From Marinobacter sp. ATCH36 (GTDB taxonomy: Bacteria > Pseudomonadota > Gammaproteobacteria > Pseudomonadales > Oleiphilaceae), in assembly GCF_023555055.1 (NCBI RefSeq), contig NZ_JAMJPL010000001.1:1488001-1552000 (forward strand): 64,000 nt of DNA. Reading direction: 5' to 3'. A model generated the notes under the pieces. The model saw only the letters and a program-made list of their open reading frames with translations, ran no database searches and had not been told where the DNA came from. The translations under genes were made by a program, and so were the position numbers. Every line of letters starts with the position of its first letter. Position 1 is the stretch's first letter. This document shows, in pieces, positions 25,636 through 34,242 of this stretch.

Positions 25636-27546
25636 TTATTCGTGGAACGCCTTCTTGACGTCTTCAATTGAAGAATGCGCCTTCGTCGGTGATGGGCTCA
25701 TGGCGAGGGCGGTGGTCACCTCTGGCGCAACCATTGCCGGGTCCAGCGACAGGATAACGTAGCCACCAACGGCTCCTGCACCGAAGCCCGGCGTGAAAAC
25801 CTGCGACCGTTTGCTGATCACCCCGTCGAAGACGGCGTCGGCCAACGCGATGGGGATGCTCGCCGCAGAGGCGTTCCCGACCTCTGCGATATTGAAATAA
25901 ATGTCCTTGGCATCAATCCCCTGGGGCTCGGCGATTTCGATGATCATTGTTTTGTTGGCCTGATGGGGCACGATGATGTCGATATCGAGTCCGAGCTCGG
26001 AAAGCTCGCCCATCATCTGGTTCAGGTAGCGTTTGACCAGAGCCTTGACTTCGGGGCCATAGACCGTGATGTCGTTGTCAAAATCGTGATTCGGCCAGAT
26101 GATCGAGTTTACCTGGCTGGCGGGCCCGCTCGCATAGGTCTGAACTACATGAATATCACGTTCACCTTCGGACGGCGCGATCACCATGGCGGCCGCCCCG
26201 TCGCCAAAGATCATCCGCGACGGTCGGGCATTACCGATCTTGTCCGAGAACTTCTCGGCCATAACCAGCAGGACCGGACGTTCGATCTCTCGCAGCAAGC
26301 GAACTGCCTCGGCGACGCCATACGGAAATCCGGCGCACGCAGCGACGATGTCGGCCGAGCAGTGGGTCTGCAGGATGCCCAGTTGGCCTGAGAGCCAGGT
26401 GGCGGTTGACGGAATCAGTCGGCTCGAGGTACAGGAGCAGAATAGCACCGCACCGATTTCCTCGGATCCACGACCGGCATGCGTCATCGCGGCTCGCGCG
26501 GCCTCAAGGGCAATATTCTCCAGTGGCTCGGCCGTATAACGGCGTCGTTCGATGCCAGTTTTGTCGGCGATTTCCTCCGCGCTCATCGGTGACCACGAGA
26601 ATGGAGAGTTCCGGACCACATCCTCGTTTGAGCAGATGACCTCACCCTTGCGGATTGCCAGCGCCTCGATCTTCGGTTGAATGGGCGCATCGTCGCCGAT
26701 CACCATCGGCGGATAGGGCCTTATGGGCTCGACCGCAGGATCTGGCGTCGGCGCCTGCTTGGCGGCGGTCGTACCATTCTTTTCGCGGTTGATGAATTCG
26801 AGAACGTGGCGGTTTTTCGGATAAAACAGCACAACGATGTCGTCATCCTGCATTTCGGCCAACGGTTTCAGACTGGCCTGGCTCCGGTCCCAGGGCTGCT
26901 GGTTGTGAAGCACCATCGCCCAGCGCCGTAGTGCCTCCAGTTCGGCCTGTTCGTCTGAGACATCAAGGATGTCGTCGATGCTGTAGCGCGGGTGGTCGGG
27001 GTTATAGTTGCCGAGGGTGGTCGTCCTGGCATCGGCGGTGGCGAGCGCCTCGGCAATCGTGGCCTTGATCGGCGGTAGTGACGTTGCGTGATAGAGCTTG
27101 TTTGAGAAGCAGTCGAAGAGTCTGTCGAACAGTTCGTCTTCAACTGCTGCGTTCCACTTTGCCGGCAGCTGCGCGTAGGCCTCGCGGACGCTTGCGGTCT
27201 TGGCTTTCCGTCCTTCCCAGGGCTGCAGCAGAGGGACGAAGACATCGTCGCGGTTCCGCGGGACATCACGCCAGCGCATCGGCTGCTTGTTGTACATCAC
27301 CAGCGCGTAACGGTTTGCCCAGAAAAGGTGCAAGCCGATGTCGCGCAAAAGGTCATAGCGCGTTGCATAGCTTCCCGCAGCGGCCCGATCGGCGATTTCC
27401 GTGCCGGTTGGAGCCTTCACTTCGAAGTCGCGCCGAATAATGGCCTCAAGCTGGTTAAGATCGTTGATGATCGAGAAGTCAAGCTCGGTAAAGATGCTTG
27501 TGGGAAATACCAGCTTTCCATGGTTGTTCAGTCGAAACGGTTTCAT
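25636..27546 (-). CDS. Beta-ketoacyl-ACP synthase III (FabH-type) with large N-terminal extension
   Basis: A 636-residue protein. Residues about 285-610 are a thiolase-fold KAS III domain with a complete triad: Cys404 in VAACAGFPYG, His528 in VPHQANK and Asn558 in EVGNAS, and it ends in the GFGAG loop. Residues 1-265 are an extra domain I cannot assign, mostly predicted helical, containing RYDLLRDIGLHLFWANRYAL and WAMVLHNQQPWDRS, with a RyR-like or ligand-binding feel but no clear motif. A Pro-rich linker (about 266-281) joins them. FabH-type enzymes start or extend acyl chains, including in lipid and secondary-product pathways. AAGGAG before ATG 27546 supports the long form. No other fatty-acid genes are adjacent. 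Confidence 0.83.
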   Translation of the reverse strand: MKPFRLNNHGKLVFPTSIFTELDFSIINDLNQLEAIIRRDFEVKAPTGTEIADRAAAGSYATRYDLLRDIGLHLFWANRYALVMYNKQPMRWRDVPRNRDDVFVPLLQPWEGRKAKTASVREAYAQLPAKWNAAVEDELFDRLFDCFSNKLYHATSLPPIKATIAEALATADARTTTLGNYNPDHPRYSIDDILDVSDEQAELEALRRWAMVLHNQQPWDRSQASLKPLAEMQDDDIVVLFYPKNRHVLEFINREKNGTTAAKQAPTPDPAVEPIRPYPPMVIGDDAPIQPKIEALAIRKGEVICSNEDVVRNSPFSWSPMSAEEIADKTGIERRRYTAEPLENIALEAARAAMTHAGRGSEEIGAVLFCSCTSSRLIPSTATWLSGQLGILQTHCSADIVAACAGFPYGVAEAVRLLREIERPVLLVMAEKFSDKIGNARPSRMIFGDGAAAMVIAPSEGERDIHVVQTYASGPASQVNSIIWPNHDFDNDITVYGPEVKALVKRYLNQMMGELSELGLDIDIIVPHQANKTMIIEIAEPQGIDAKDIYFNIAEVGNASAASIPIALADAVFDGVISKRSQVFTPGFGAGAVGGYVILSLDPAMVAPEVTTALAMSPSPTKAHSSIEDVKKAFHE

Positions 27547-27775
27547 GAATGCTCCTTGCAGATTCTGCCTGTGTATCTGCCGACCTCGGAAATCAAACGT
27601 TGCCCCGGTACTTCGCCAGTTTCCTGATGTTGTGCTCTAGGCAGTATAGACGCTATTGGCCGTGTGTCCCCTCACCGCCAACGTGCGAATCTCATTCCAA
27701 ACAATTTTTTTCTATTTCGGATACCATGGCGGTTTGCAGTTGGTGAATAAGCCAACAGTTAACCTGGAGAATATG

Positions 27776-27937
27776 ATGAGCAAGAAACCCGCACAAGCCA
27801 CACTAACAACTGCCACCATTGAGGAGCAGACTGCTGCTTTTTTAAAGTCTGGCGGGACTATTGAGTATGTAGGCAAGGGTAAAAGTGGACAATTCGCATC
27901 TACAGGATCAAAGCAGATTAACCTGAACGCTAGCTGA
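27776..27937 (+). CDS. Small 53-residue protein
   Basis: A short, basic, soluble protein starting MSKKPAQATL after a GGAG site (an adjacent ATG at 27773 is possible). The centre reads EEQTAAFLKSGGTIEYVGKG, a FLxxGGxI pattern shared with the C-terminal part of some small RNA-polymerase-associated regulators such as SutA, but the match is too short to name it. It lies alone between two minus-strand genes. Confidence 0.55.
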   Translation: MSKKPAQATLTTATIEEQTAAFLKSGGTIEYVGKGKSGQFASTGSKQINLNAS

Positions 27938-27991
27938 AAAGCGTGACTATTGATTGTCTGTAGGCAGGTACTCTTTCTGCATCAGGGGCAT

Positions 27992-29980
27992 CTAACGCCC
28001 CGAGGCCCAGCTGTCCCGGGCCAGTTGCATGGCCCGACTGACGTCATCAGTTGGTACATCGCCCGGCTCGCCTTTTTCTATCGGATCATAGTGAAACACA
28101 TACAGCCGTGAGGCGAACTCGGCCACTGGCAACGAGGCCTCGCCGTAAAGCTCGCCGTGGCCCTGGGTTGAGGTGACAATATCCTGGCCCCAGTTTTGCC
28201 CGCTGTCGTTGTTGGGGTTGAAAAAGTAGACACGCATGACCTCGTCCGGGTCCATCGCGAGCCGCTGAATGGTGATAGCGTGCCAGCCAAGAAAGCGAGT
28301 GGCGCTGTCAGTTACCGCAATGCCGGCCGGTTGTGGATTGATGACCGGGATGTTGCCGTTGTAGAAAGGATGGTAGGCGGCGTAGAAATCACGAATAAAC
28401 CCTTCGAAGTCTTTTAGGTTACCCGTAAACACGTCCACGGCGATACGAAATCCGTGGCCAACATGATCGCCATGGAATTCGGCGTTGACCCACTTGTGCG
28501 GATCCTCTCCGCGTCCAATGCTGCGGCGACCCATTTCGAAATAGATGCGATCCAGGTGCGGCACTGTCAACAGTGAAACGGCATCCACATCCACCGGAGG
28601 CTCGCTGGCGAGCCCTGCGCCTAGATCCCGCGAAGAAATGCTGTTGCCTTCGAAACGCATCACGATTTCATCGTCGCGTGCCGCCCAGGCGAGGATGCGG
28701 AGCAGTTCTGCCGGCATGTTGTAAGCCCACATGGAAAGGGCGCGTGTCGACTGGCAGGTGGGGTAGTTGCCCTGTCCAACACCCAGCGGGCGCCCGAGCA
28801 CATTGAGCACGTCGGCGAGCAGAAAGCATTCCGGGGGGCGACTGTTCCCGAACACGGCTACGATTTTCTGGACCGCAGCGTCGCAGAGCGTCAGTCTTAT
28901 CTGCCGCCACAGGGAAGGCGCGACCGGAGGCGCATAGAGAATACCCCGTTCCAGCATCATGGCCAGGCCATAGGCACACTGGCTGGTTTCGGGGAACAGG
29001 GCTTCATCAATCAGTTTGTGGATCAGTGCCGGGTAGCAGTGAAAGGCGTCGGCGCCGGTGTGGCTCAGGCCCAAAGCCGTGGGAATCAGGGCGTTCCAGC
29101 GACCGCGCAGGAAGCGTATGAACACCGGCATGTAGGCTGACACCAGGCCGGTGCTGTGCATGGCTCTGGCAAAGGCGATGGCTTCTTGCAGCAGAGTGGC
29201 GTCGTCCATTTCCGCCAGTCGTTCCATGTAGACATCAAAGCCGGGGTCTTCGCGGCAACCTTCAGTGGGGCTGAACACGGCGTTGATTAGTTGCAGAGCA
29301 TCGTCGTTGACTTCGCCACCCAGTGCGTGCGGTTTTTCCAGGCAGACCGAAATCTGGGTCACCATCTGTTTGACTCCGTCGACCTGGACCGGACGTTGCG
29401 CCAGAATTCGCCAGACTTCGGCCACCAGATGTTCCAGCAGGTTCTCGTAGCCCAGGTGCCGCAGCAGGTAATGATACAGATTCTGAACGGCGTAACCGAG
29501 TCTGTCGGGCCGCAGCCGGTCGCTCTCCTGGAGATCACTGACCACCAGGTCAAGATTCATCGCCAGTACCTGGGCGAGAAAGTGATGGGCGTGTTCCGCG
29601 GAGGTAGAAGGGTGAGTGAAGTCACCTTTGGCCACCGCCAGCAGGCGAACCTGGCTAAGTATCTCGACCAGAGTTGCGGTCGGCTCGCCGTGGCGCACCG
29701 TGCGCACGGCCAGGGAGGGCACCAGCGTCTGGGGGTAGTCCCAGTCGCTGCCGCCAAAGAGCCCGGCCGCCTCAATGGCTGGCACGCGCTCGTAGATAGC
29801 CTCCAGGCCTTCCGGACTGAACATCAGGGGCTGGACTGCCTCAATGACCTCGAAGACCGGCGATACGCCTTCAACGGCATTGAGTTCAGCAAGGCGGCTG
29901 ATGGCCGCGTCAAGCGGCTTCAGGAGCTCTTCTGGTGCGCCACTCTCACTGCTTTCGGGTTCGCTTTTTGCTCTGGACAT
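27992..29980 (-). CDS. Conserved-looking 662-residue protein of unknown function
   Basis: A long soluble protein with no signal peptide or transmembrane segment, acidic and mostly helical in its first 480 residues (SEHAHHFLAQVLAMNLDLV style segments). The last 180 residues change in character and become rich in aromatics, Gly and His: KWVNAEFHGDHVGHGFRIAV, RVYFFNPNNDSGQNWGQD, GHGELYGEASLPVAEFASRL. The protein could have two domains. The GHGE and HGDHVGHG stretches invite a metal-binding idea, but I see no known active site. AGGG lies before the ATG. It is a true gene by length, start and codon pattern; its family is not recognised. Confidence 0.75.
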   Translation of the reverse strand: MSRAKSEPESSESGAPEELLKPLDAAISRLAELNAVEGVSPVFEVIEAVQPLMFSPEGLEAIYERVPAIEAAGLFGGSDWDYPQTLVPSLAVRTVRHGEPTATLVEILSQVRLLAVAKGDFTHPSTSAEHAHHFLAQVLAMNLDLVVSDLQESDRLRPDRLGYAVQNLYHYLLRHLGYENLLEHLVAEVWRILAQRPVQVDGVKQMVTQISVCLEKPHALGGEVNDDALQLINAVFSPTEGCREDPGFDVYMERLAEMDDATLLQEAIAFARAMHSTGLVSAYMPVFIRFLRGRWNALIPTALGLSHTGADAFHCYPALIHKLIDEALFPETSQCAYGLAMMLERGILYAPPVAPSLWRQIRLTLCDAAVQKIVAVFGNSRPPECFLLADVLNVLGRPLGVGQGNYPTCQSTRALSMWAYNMPAELLRILAWAARDDEIVMRFEGNSISSRDLGAGLASEPPVDVDAVSLLTVPHLDRIYFEMGRRSIGRGEDPHKWVNAEFHGDHVGHGFRIAVDVFTGNLKDFEGFIRDFYAAYHPFYNGNIPVINPQPAGIAVTDSATRFLGWHAITIQRLAMDPDEVMRVYFFNPNNDSGQNWGQDIVTSTQGHGELYGEASLPVAEFASRLYVFHYDPIEKGEPGDVPTDDVSRAMQLARDSWASGR

Positions 29981-30028
29981 AGTGCCCTAGCCTCTAACTA
30001 ACCTTGGGGTATGTCAACCTGGCTGATT

Positions 30029-30050
30029 AAAGCGGGACAAATTTATTTTA
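30029..30050 (+). repeat. Dispersed GGGACAG-type repeat, copy 4
   Basis: Contains GGGACAAATTTATTTTA, in the gap between the divergent 662-residue gene and the PsiE-type gene. Unlike other copies it does not follow a stop codon. Confidence 0.6.
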
Positions 30051-30133
30051 CAATGCCGCTGAAGCATTTGGAGGCTATAGTGATTGCATAGCTTCTTCGC
30101 AAGTTCAGTAATTTGGCGCTGAAAGGTTCAGTT

Positions 30134-30580
30134 ATGCAAGACTCAGGCTCCGAACGTGATCGACAAAATCAGGATCAGGAACCGCATGAACCCGGCGCTG
30201 ACTCCATGAGCGACGTCGAACGCGTTCTGGCGGTCGGGGGTTTCCGGATCGCCGAAAAACTGATGTTGATTCTGACGGCGCTGCTGACGATCGTTGCTGC
30301 CAGCATTGAGGTTGTCAGCGTTTACCAGAGTGGAACCGTCGAGCTTGCGGATATCCTGCTGATGTTCCTGTACACCGAGGTGATTGCCATGGTCGCGGTT
30401 TTCTACACCGGGCAGGGGTCACCCTTCATCTATCCCATTTTTATTGCGATCACCGCTCTTGCCCGCCTGATCGTACTGCAGGGAAAGGAAATGGATCCCC
30501 TGAACATTCTCTACGAGGCTGGCGCCATCGTTTTGCTCGCCGTTGCCGCAATGTTTATCCTGCGCGCCCCGAAGCGTTGA
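30134..30580 (+). CDS. PsiE-family (phosphate-starvation-inducible) membrane protein
   Basis: A 148-residue inner-membrane protein with a polar N-terminal region of about 30 residues and four hydrophobic helices from residue 45 to the end. ILLMFLYTEVIAMVAVFY and PIFIAITALARLIVLQGKEM are the conserved PsiE segments. The role of PsiE is unknown. I prefer ATG 30134 (AAAGG nearby) to the upstream TTG. Confidence 0.8.
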   Translation: MQDSGSERDRQNQDQEPHEPGADSMSDVERVLAVGGFRIAEKLMLILTALLTIVAASIEVVSVYQSGTVELADILLMFLYTEVIAMVAVFYTGQGSPFIYPIFIAITALARLIVLQGKEMDPLNILYEAGAIVLLAVAAMFILRAPKR

Positions 30581-30928
30581 GATTCGAAGAGTGTGTCCCT
30601 GACGGCTGTTCCTGATCGCCGCGCTTACGTACGTGAAGGTGCGTGAGGAGATTTGAGAACAGGTAACCCTACCAAGCCATGATAGCCCACGCCGCAAGGC
30701 CCAGGGGTGTTGGTCTCAAGGGGATTTTACCCATAGGTGTAATCCACCCGAAAGTTAGTATGCATAGTCAATTATTAGGAATATATTTCGCGCGAAGATG
30801 GGGGGAGGCCAATCGCATCGTGCAAGGCCTGCCAACCGTCTTTGAGGCGCAGTGGAAGCCGTAGTCCGATCTGGAAACTGGCTACTGTCATCAATGCCCT
30901 CTATCGCAAATAAGAAGGAGTCGTTTAA
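30581..30928. other. Intergenic region before ATP-grasp gene A
   Basis: A 348-base gap. It has AAGGAG just before the ATP-grasp ATG. Small open frames are present but none has a ribosome site or recognisable protein pattern, and it does not resemble the region upstream of the second ATP-grasp copy. Confidence 0.5.
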
Positions 30929-32236
30929 ATGACGAATACAACTGAATCAAAACTTTCTCAAGAAGTACTGGCTTGGCGCGATCCGGAAATGCCGTCGGTC
31001 AAGGGCACCGAAACCCCGAAAGATCCGAACAAGGGCTATATCGCCCTGCTTGGCTGGAGCGTCAATGCCATCAAAGCGGCCCAGAAGTTTAACCGTCGTT
31101 ACGTGGTTGTTGCGCCTGAATGGGCTGCAGATTTCTGCACCGCCAACAATATTCCGTTTATCCCCTGGGATTTCATACGGCTGAATGACCGATCTCTTGA
31201 AATTGCAGAAACGCTCAAAGCGGAAGGCGTTGATGTGGCTATACCGCTGTTCGAGGAAACCGTCGAATGGTCAGGCGCCATCAACTCCGTCCTCATGGAC
31301 AGTCCACGGATGTACGGACAGTCGATTCTGTTCCGCGACAAGGCCCTGATGAAACGCCGTGCCCAGCTTGGCGGTATTCGGGTCGGCATCTTTGAGGAGG
31401 CTCACGAGAAAGAAGACATCATCCGCTTTATGAAGCGTGTTAACCAGACGCTGCTCAAGCTCGACGGTGACCCGGATGACCCGATTCACGTCAAGGCCTT
31501 CGACAAGGCTGGCTGCCTGGGTCATCGCATGATCCGCACTCTGGAAGAAATTGACCAGATTCCGGCCGAGGAATATCCGCTGCTGATGGAAAGCCATCTC
31601 AGTGGCTGGGAATTTGCGGTTGAAGCCTGGATTCACGATGGCAAGATCCAGTTCCTCAATATCTCCGAGTACGTAACCCTGGGGTATTCGGTGTTTGTGC
31701 CGGCTACCAAGGAGCTCGAGAGCTGGCGAAATGCGATCACCAAGCAGATTGAACTGTTGATCAAAACCTTTGATATCAAGTTCGGTCTGATTCATCCCGA
31801 GTACTTCGTCACCGCAGACGGCGAGATGTACTTTGGAGAAATCGCTTATCGCCCACCGGGCTTCAAAGCCTTCGAGCTGATAGAGCGAGCCTACGGATTC
31901 AGTGCTTACCAGGCTTCCATGCTGGTTTTCGACCCGAAGAGCACAAAAGAGGAAGTGGCTGCCTTCTTCCCCAAGGAAGTCGAAGGTGCGAGAGGTTACG
32001 CGGGCTGCTTCGGTGTCTATCCGCGGCGCCGGGTTGTCAGCAGGCTGGAGATGCCCAAGGAAACCACTGAGCATCCGTACTTCGAGTCCCACGAGCTGCT
32101 TGAGCCAACCGAAGAGACAGTTCCGGACCGGTCAGCCTTTGGCACGCACTGGGGCCTGCTCTTCTTCTTCGGAGATGATCCCATCAAAATGCGGGATCTG
32201 CTGAAAGCCCAGGAAGACCTGGACTTTTACGTTTAG
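30929..32236 (+). CDS. ATP-grasp domain protein, copy A
   Basis: A 435-residue ATP-grasp ligase-like protein. The N-terminal Rossmann-like part begins GYIALLGWSVNAIKAAQKFN. The ATP-grasp core has RDKALMKRRAQLGGIRVGIF (ATP-binding Lys region), LLMESHLSGWEFAVEAW, and GEMYFGEIAYRPPGFKAFEL, the metal-binding end motif in place of EINxRxxG. Such enzymes join a carboxylate to an amine or other nucleophile via an acyl-phosphate. The substrates are unknown. The same-length paralogue at 48822-50129 is almost identical from residue 38 to about 363, but the ends differ. A strong terminator at 32246 makes this a single-gene unit. Confidence 0.82.
   Translation: MTNTTESKLSQEVLAWRDPEMPSVKGTETPKDPNKGYIALLGWSVNAIKAAQKFNRRYVVVAPEWAADFCTANNIPFIPWDFIRLNDRSLEIAETLKAEGVDVAIPLFEETVEWSGAINSVLMDSPRMYGQSILFRDKALMKRRAQLGGIRVGIFEEAHEKEDIIRFMKRVNQTLLKLDGDPDDPIHVKAFDKAGCLGHRMIRTLEEIDQIPAEEYPLLMESHLSGWEFAVEAWIHDGKIQFLNISEYVTLGYSVFVPATKELESWRNAITKQIELLIKTFDIKFGLIHPEYFVTADGEMYFGEIAYRPPGFKAFELIERAYGFSAYQASMLVFDPKSTKEEVAAFFPKEVEGARGYAGCFGVYPRRRVVSRLEMPKETTEHPYFESHELLEPTEETVPDRSAFGTHWGLLFFFGDDPIKMRDLLKAQEDLDFYV
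31040..32016 (+). repeat. Near-identical inverted tract, copy A
   Basis: A 977-base stretch that matches 49042-50018 in inverted orientation. Reading both by eye I find about six differences, two of which change a residue (31421 Ile/Val and 31992 Arg/Lys). Similarity falls sharply outside these limits. Confidence 0.9.
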
Positions 32237-32245
32237 AGAAGGTTT

Positions 32246-32280
32246 GGGCGACCGGAAGTCAGTCCGGTCGCCCATTTTTA
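32246..32280 (+). terminator. Terminator after ATP-grasp copy A
   Basis: An 11-bp perfect stem GGGCGACCGGA / TCCGGTCGCCC with a six-base loop, then ATTTTT. It begins ten bases after the stop. Confidence 0.9.
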
Positions 32281-32420
32281 CGATAAGCGTTTGCATCAAG
32301 AAATTGGCTTTCGATAACTGAAGCGGTTGAATGAAAATTGCGCGAGTTCATGATCCTTCCTGGAAGATCGAGGAGTTATCAGGCGTGTGCAATTGCGTTT
32401 TCCACGGAAAGGACAAAAGA

Positions 32421-33245
32421 GTGACCAGAGCAGTGGCCAAATCTCTGGTGTGGATGTTTTGCGCACTGGCGATTTCCCCTGCCTGGTCCGATACCCGGGC
32501 GGCAAAATCGCTTACTGTGTCGATTGCAGCTCCGGAATATTGGTGCCCGTACGCCTGTGATATGGCCGGGTCGCGTTTGGGCTTCACAGTAGATATCACC
32601 CGTGCTGCTCTGGAATCACAGGGGCATAGGGTCGTTTATAGAAACCTGACCTATGACCGTGCGCTTGTAGAGGCAATGCGCGGTCGTATTGACGCCACCA
32701 TACCTACGTTCAAGAGCGAAGCCCCCGATTTTATCTTCCCGTCACACGCAGTATCGCGGACTGAATATTGCTTCTACGTTCCCAAGGGCGAGCCGTGGCG
32801 CTATAACGGCGTGGATTCACTCGAAAACATGCGCTTTGTGGCTACTTCGGGCTACAGCTATGGCGAGGATGTGGATGCTTACATTTCTGAAAATCAGGAC
32901 GTGGGCGTAACACTGATAGGGGGAGATGACATCCCCAATCGCCTCCGCGAGCTTGTGCGCAGAGAACGCTTTGGTGCGCTTCTCGACGACCGACTTCTGT
33001 TCGAATCCAGTCAGAAAAATGTTGGCCTGGTAAATGCGGGCTGTCTCGATGAACACCACGCCGGTTATCTGGCACTGTCCCCGGCAAACCCCGATCGATC
33101 AAATGCCATTGCCCGGGCTTTCGAGCGCGGCATAAAAGTTATCCGGGAGAACGGGCAGTTCTGCGAGATTCTGGATAATTACAGGCTCGGCGCCGAATTT
33201 GTGCCAGGTCTGGATCGCTGTAGCGCCAACCTTCAAGAAAAATAG
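32421..33245 (+). CDS. Family 3 extracellular solute-binding protein
   Basis: A 274-residue periplasmic binding protein of the SBP_bac_3 type. I place the start at GTG 32421, where AAAGGA is seven bases upstream and a signal peptide (TRAVAKSLVWMFCALAISPAWS) follows. The mature protein shows LTVSIAAPEYWCPYACD, LGFTVDITRAALESQG, GRIDATIPTFKSEAPDFIF and an ending RAFERGIKVIRENGQFCEIL, all family features. No permease or ATPase is adjacent, so it may be an orphan binding protein or a sensor component. The stop codon lies inside an inverted GGGACAG-type repeat. Confidence 0.82.
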   Translation: MTRAVAKSLVWMFCALAISPAWSDTRAAKSLTVSIAAPEYWCPYACDMAGSRLGFTVDITRAALESQGHRVVYRNLTYDRALVEAMRGRIDATIPTFKSEAPDFIFPSHAVSRTEYCFYVPKGEPWRYNGVDSLENMRFVATSGYSYGEDVDAYISENQDVGVTLIGGDDIPNRLRELVRRERFGALLDDRLLFESSQKNVGLVNAGCLDEHHAGYLALSPANPDRSNAIARAFERGIKVIRENGQFCEILDNYRLGAEFVPGLDRCSANLQEK

Positions 33246-33260
33246 ATTTGTCCCGTTTTT
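33237..33260 (-). repeat. Dispersed GGGACAG-type repeat, copy 5 (inverted)
   Basis: On the minus strand it contains GGGACAAATCTATTTTTC preceded by AAAAAC. On the plus strand it overlaps the binding-protein stop codon (33243-33245). Confidence 0.6.
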
Positions 33261-33400
33261 ACTGTCGCGCTTGCACAGTCTCTGCACTTTGTGTGGAGGC
33301 TGATCCTGGTCTATGTTTCAAAGTGAGGTAGCATAATTGGCAAAAACCAGTTGCAGTCATCTCGTCTGTGTCCATCAGGATGGTCAGGGAAGGATTGGTT

Positions 33401-33748
33401 ATGAAACTCAGAATCATACCCGTTATATTGGCGAGCGTCTTTTGCCTGGAAGCCGGGTCAGCATTTGCCGACTCCCATGGTCTGGAAACGATGCAACTGG
33501 CTGAGGAAAAGAAGTGTACAGCCTGTCATTCCAAGAGTGAAAGCGACGCTTTGGCGATAGCCCCCTCCTTTGAGAATATTGCCCAGAGGTATTCGATGGA
33601 TGAAGCTGACCGGCTGGTTGAAGTTGTGCTTACTGGCGGAGAGGGCCACTGGGGTAGCGCAGAAATGCCAGATATGGGCGTTCGCACTGATGTCAGTCGT
33701 AAAGATGCCGAAAAGCTCGTGAAGTGGATTCTAGACATGGGAGAGTAA
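33401..33748 (+). CDS. Small monohaem cytochrome c
   Basis: A 115-residue periplasmic class I cytochrome. Signal peptide residues 1-23 (ending SAFA); haem motif CTACH (39-43); probable Met ligand in SAEMPDMG near residue 90. It should carry electrons in the periplasm. The family resembles c551/c552-type proteins. ATG 33401 with AAGGA upstream starts at the signal peptide. A DUF4399 gene follows after 3 bp, so they are co-transcribed. Confidence 0.85.
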   Translation: MKLRIIPVILASVFCLEAGSAFADSHGLETMQLAEEKKCTACHSKSESDALAIAPSFENIAQRYSMDEADRLVEVVLTGGEGHWGSAEMPDMGVRTDVSRKDAEKLVKWILDMGE

Positions 33749-33751
33749 AAC

Positions 33752-34180
33752 ATGATCAACAATACACAACGCTTTTCTCTTGGTTTTATCCTCGCAGCAT
33801 CGATGGTCGCCGGGGCGCACGGGGCAACACCCGCACCTGACGGGGCGGCGGTGTATTTCGTTACGCCTCTGGATGGGCAGACGGTCAGTTCTCCGGTTAC
33901 TGTCAGATTCGGTCTGGACGGGCTTGGAGTGGCGCCGGCAGGCGTGGAGCGTGAGAGCACCGGGCACCATCACCTGTTGGTGGATGTAGACGAACTGCCG
34001 GCGCTGGACAAACCGATCCCTGCGGATGAACGCCACGTTCACTTTGGCGGCGGCCAAACCCAGGCCACCGTGGAACTGGAGCCGGGTGAGCATACCCTGC
34101 AACTACTGGTCGGGGACCACCTGCATATACCCCATGAGCCGCCTGTTATGTCCGAGAAAATCACCATCACGGTTGAGTAG
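33752..34180 (+). CDS. DUF4399 exported protein
   Basis: A 142-residue periplasmic protein with a signal peptide (1-24, ending AHG-A). The DUF4399 pattern is clear: AVYFVTPLDGQTVSSPVTVRFGLDG, STGHHHLLVD, HVHFGGGQTQATVELEPGEH and LLVGDHLHIPHEPPVMSEKI. It is rich in His, with HHH and HVH, so metal binding is likely, but the role is unproven. The GGAGAG ribosome site overlaps the cytochrome stop. Confidence 0.85.
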   Translation: MINNTQRFSLGFILAASMVAGAHGATPAPDGAAVYFVTPLDGQTVSSPVTVRFGLDGLGVAPAGVERESTGHHHLLVDVDELPALDKPIPADERHVHFGGGQTQATVELEPGEHTLQLLVGDHLHIPHEPPVMSEKITITVE

Positions 34181-34242
34181 CAGCGGAAAGGCGTGCTTCG
34201 AGGCCATGAAGTCCAGCGTTTGTTGGCGTTCCGAAGGCTTTG

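Noticed and set aside
30679-30864. A 61-codon open frame ending in VQGLPTVFEAQWKP before ATP-grasp copy A
   Set aside because: The end looks somewhat protein-like, but there is no start signal and no known family; I could not support a remnant call.
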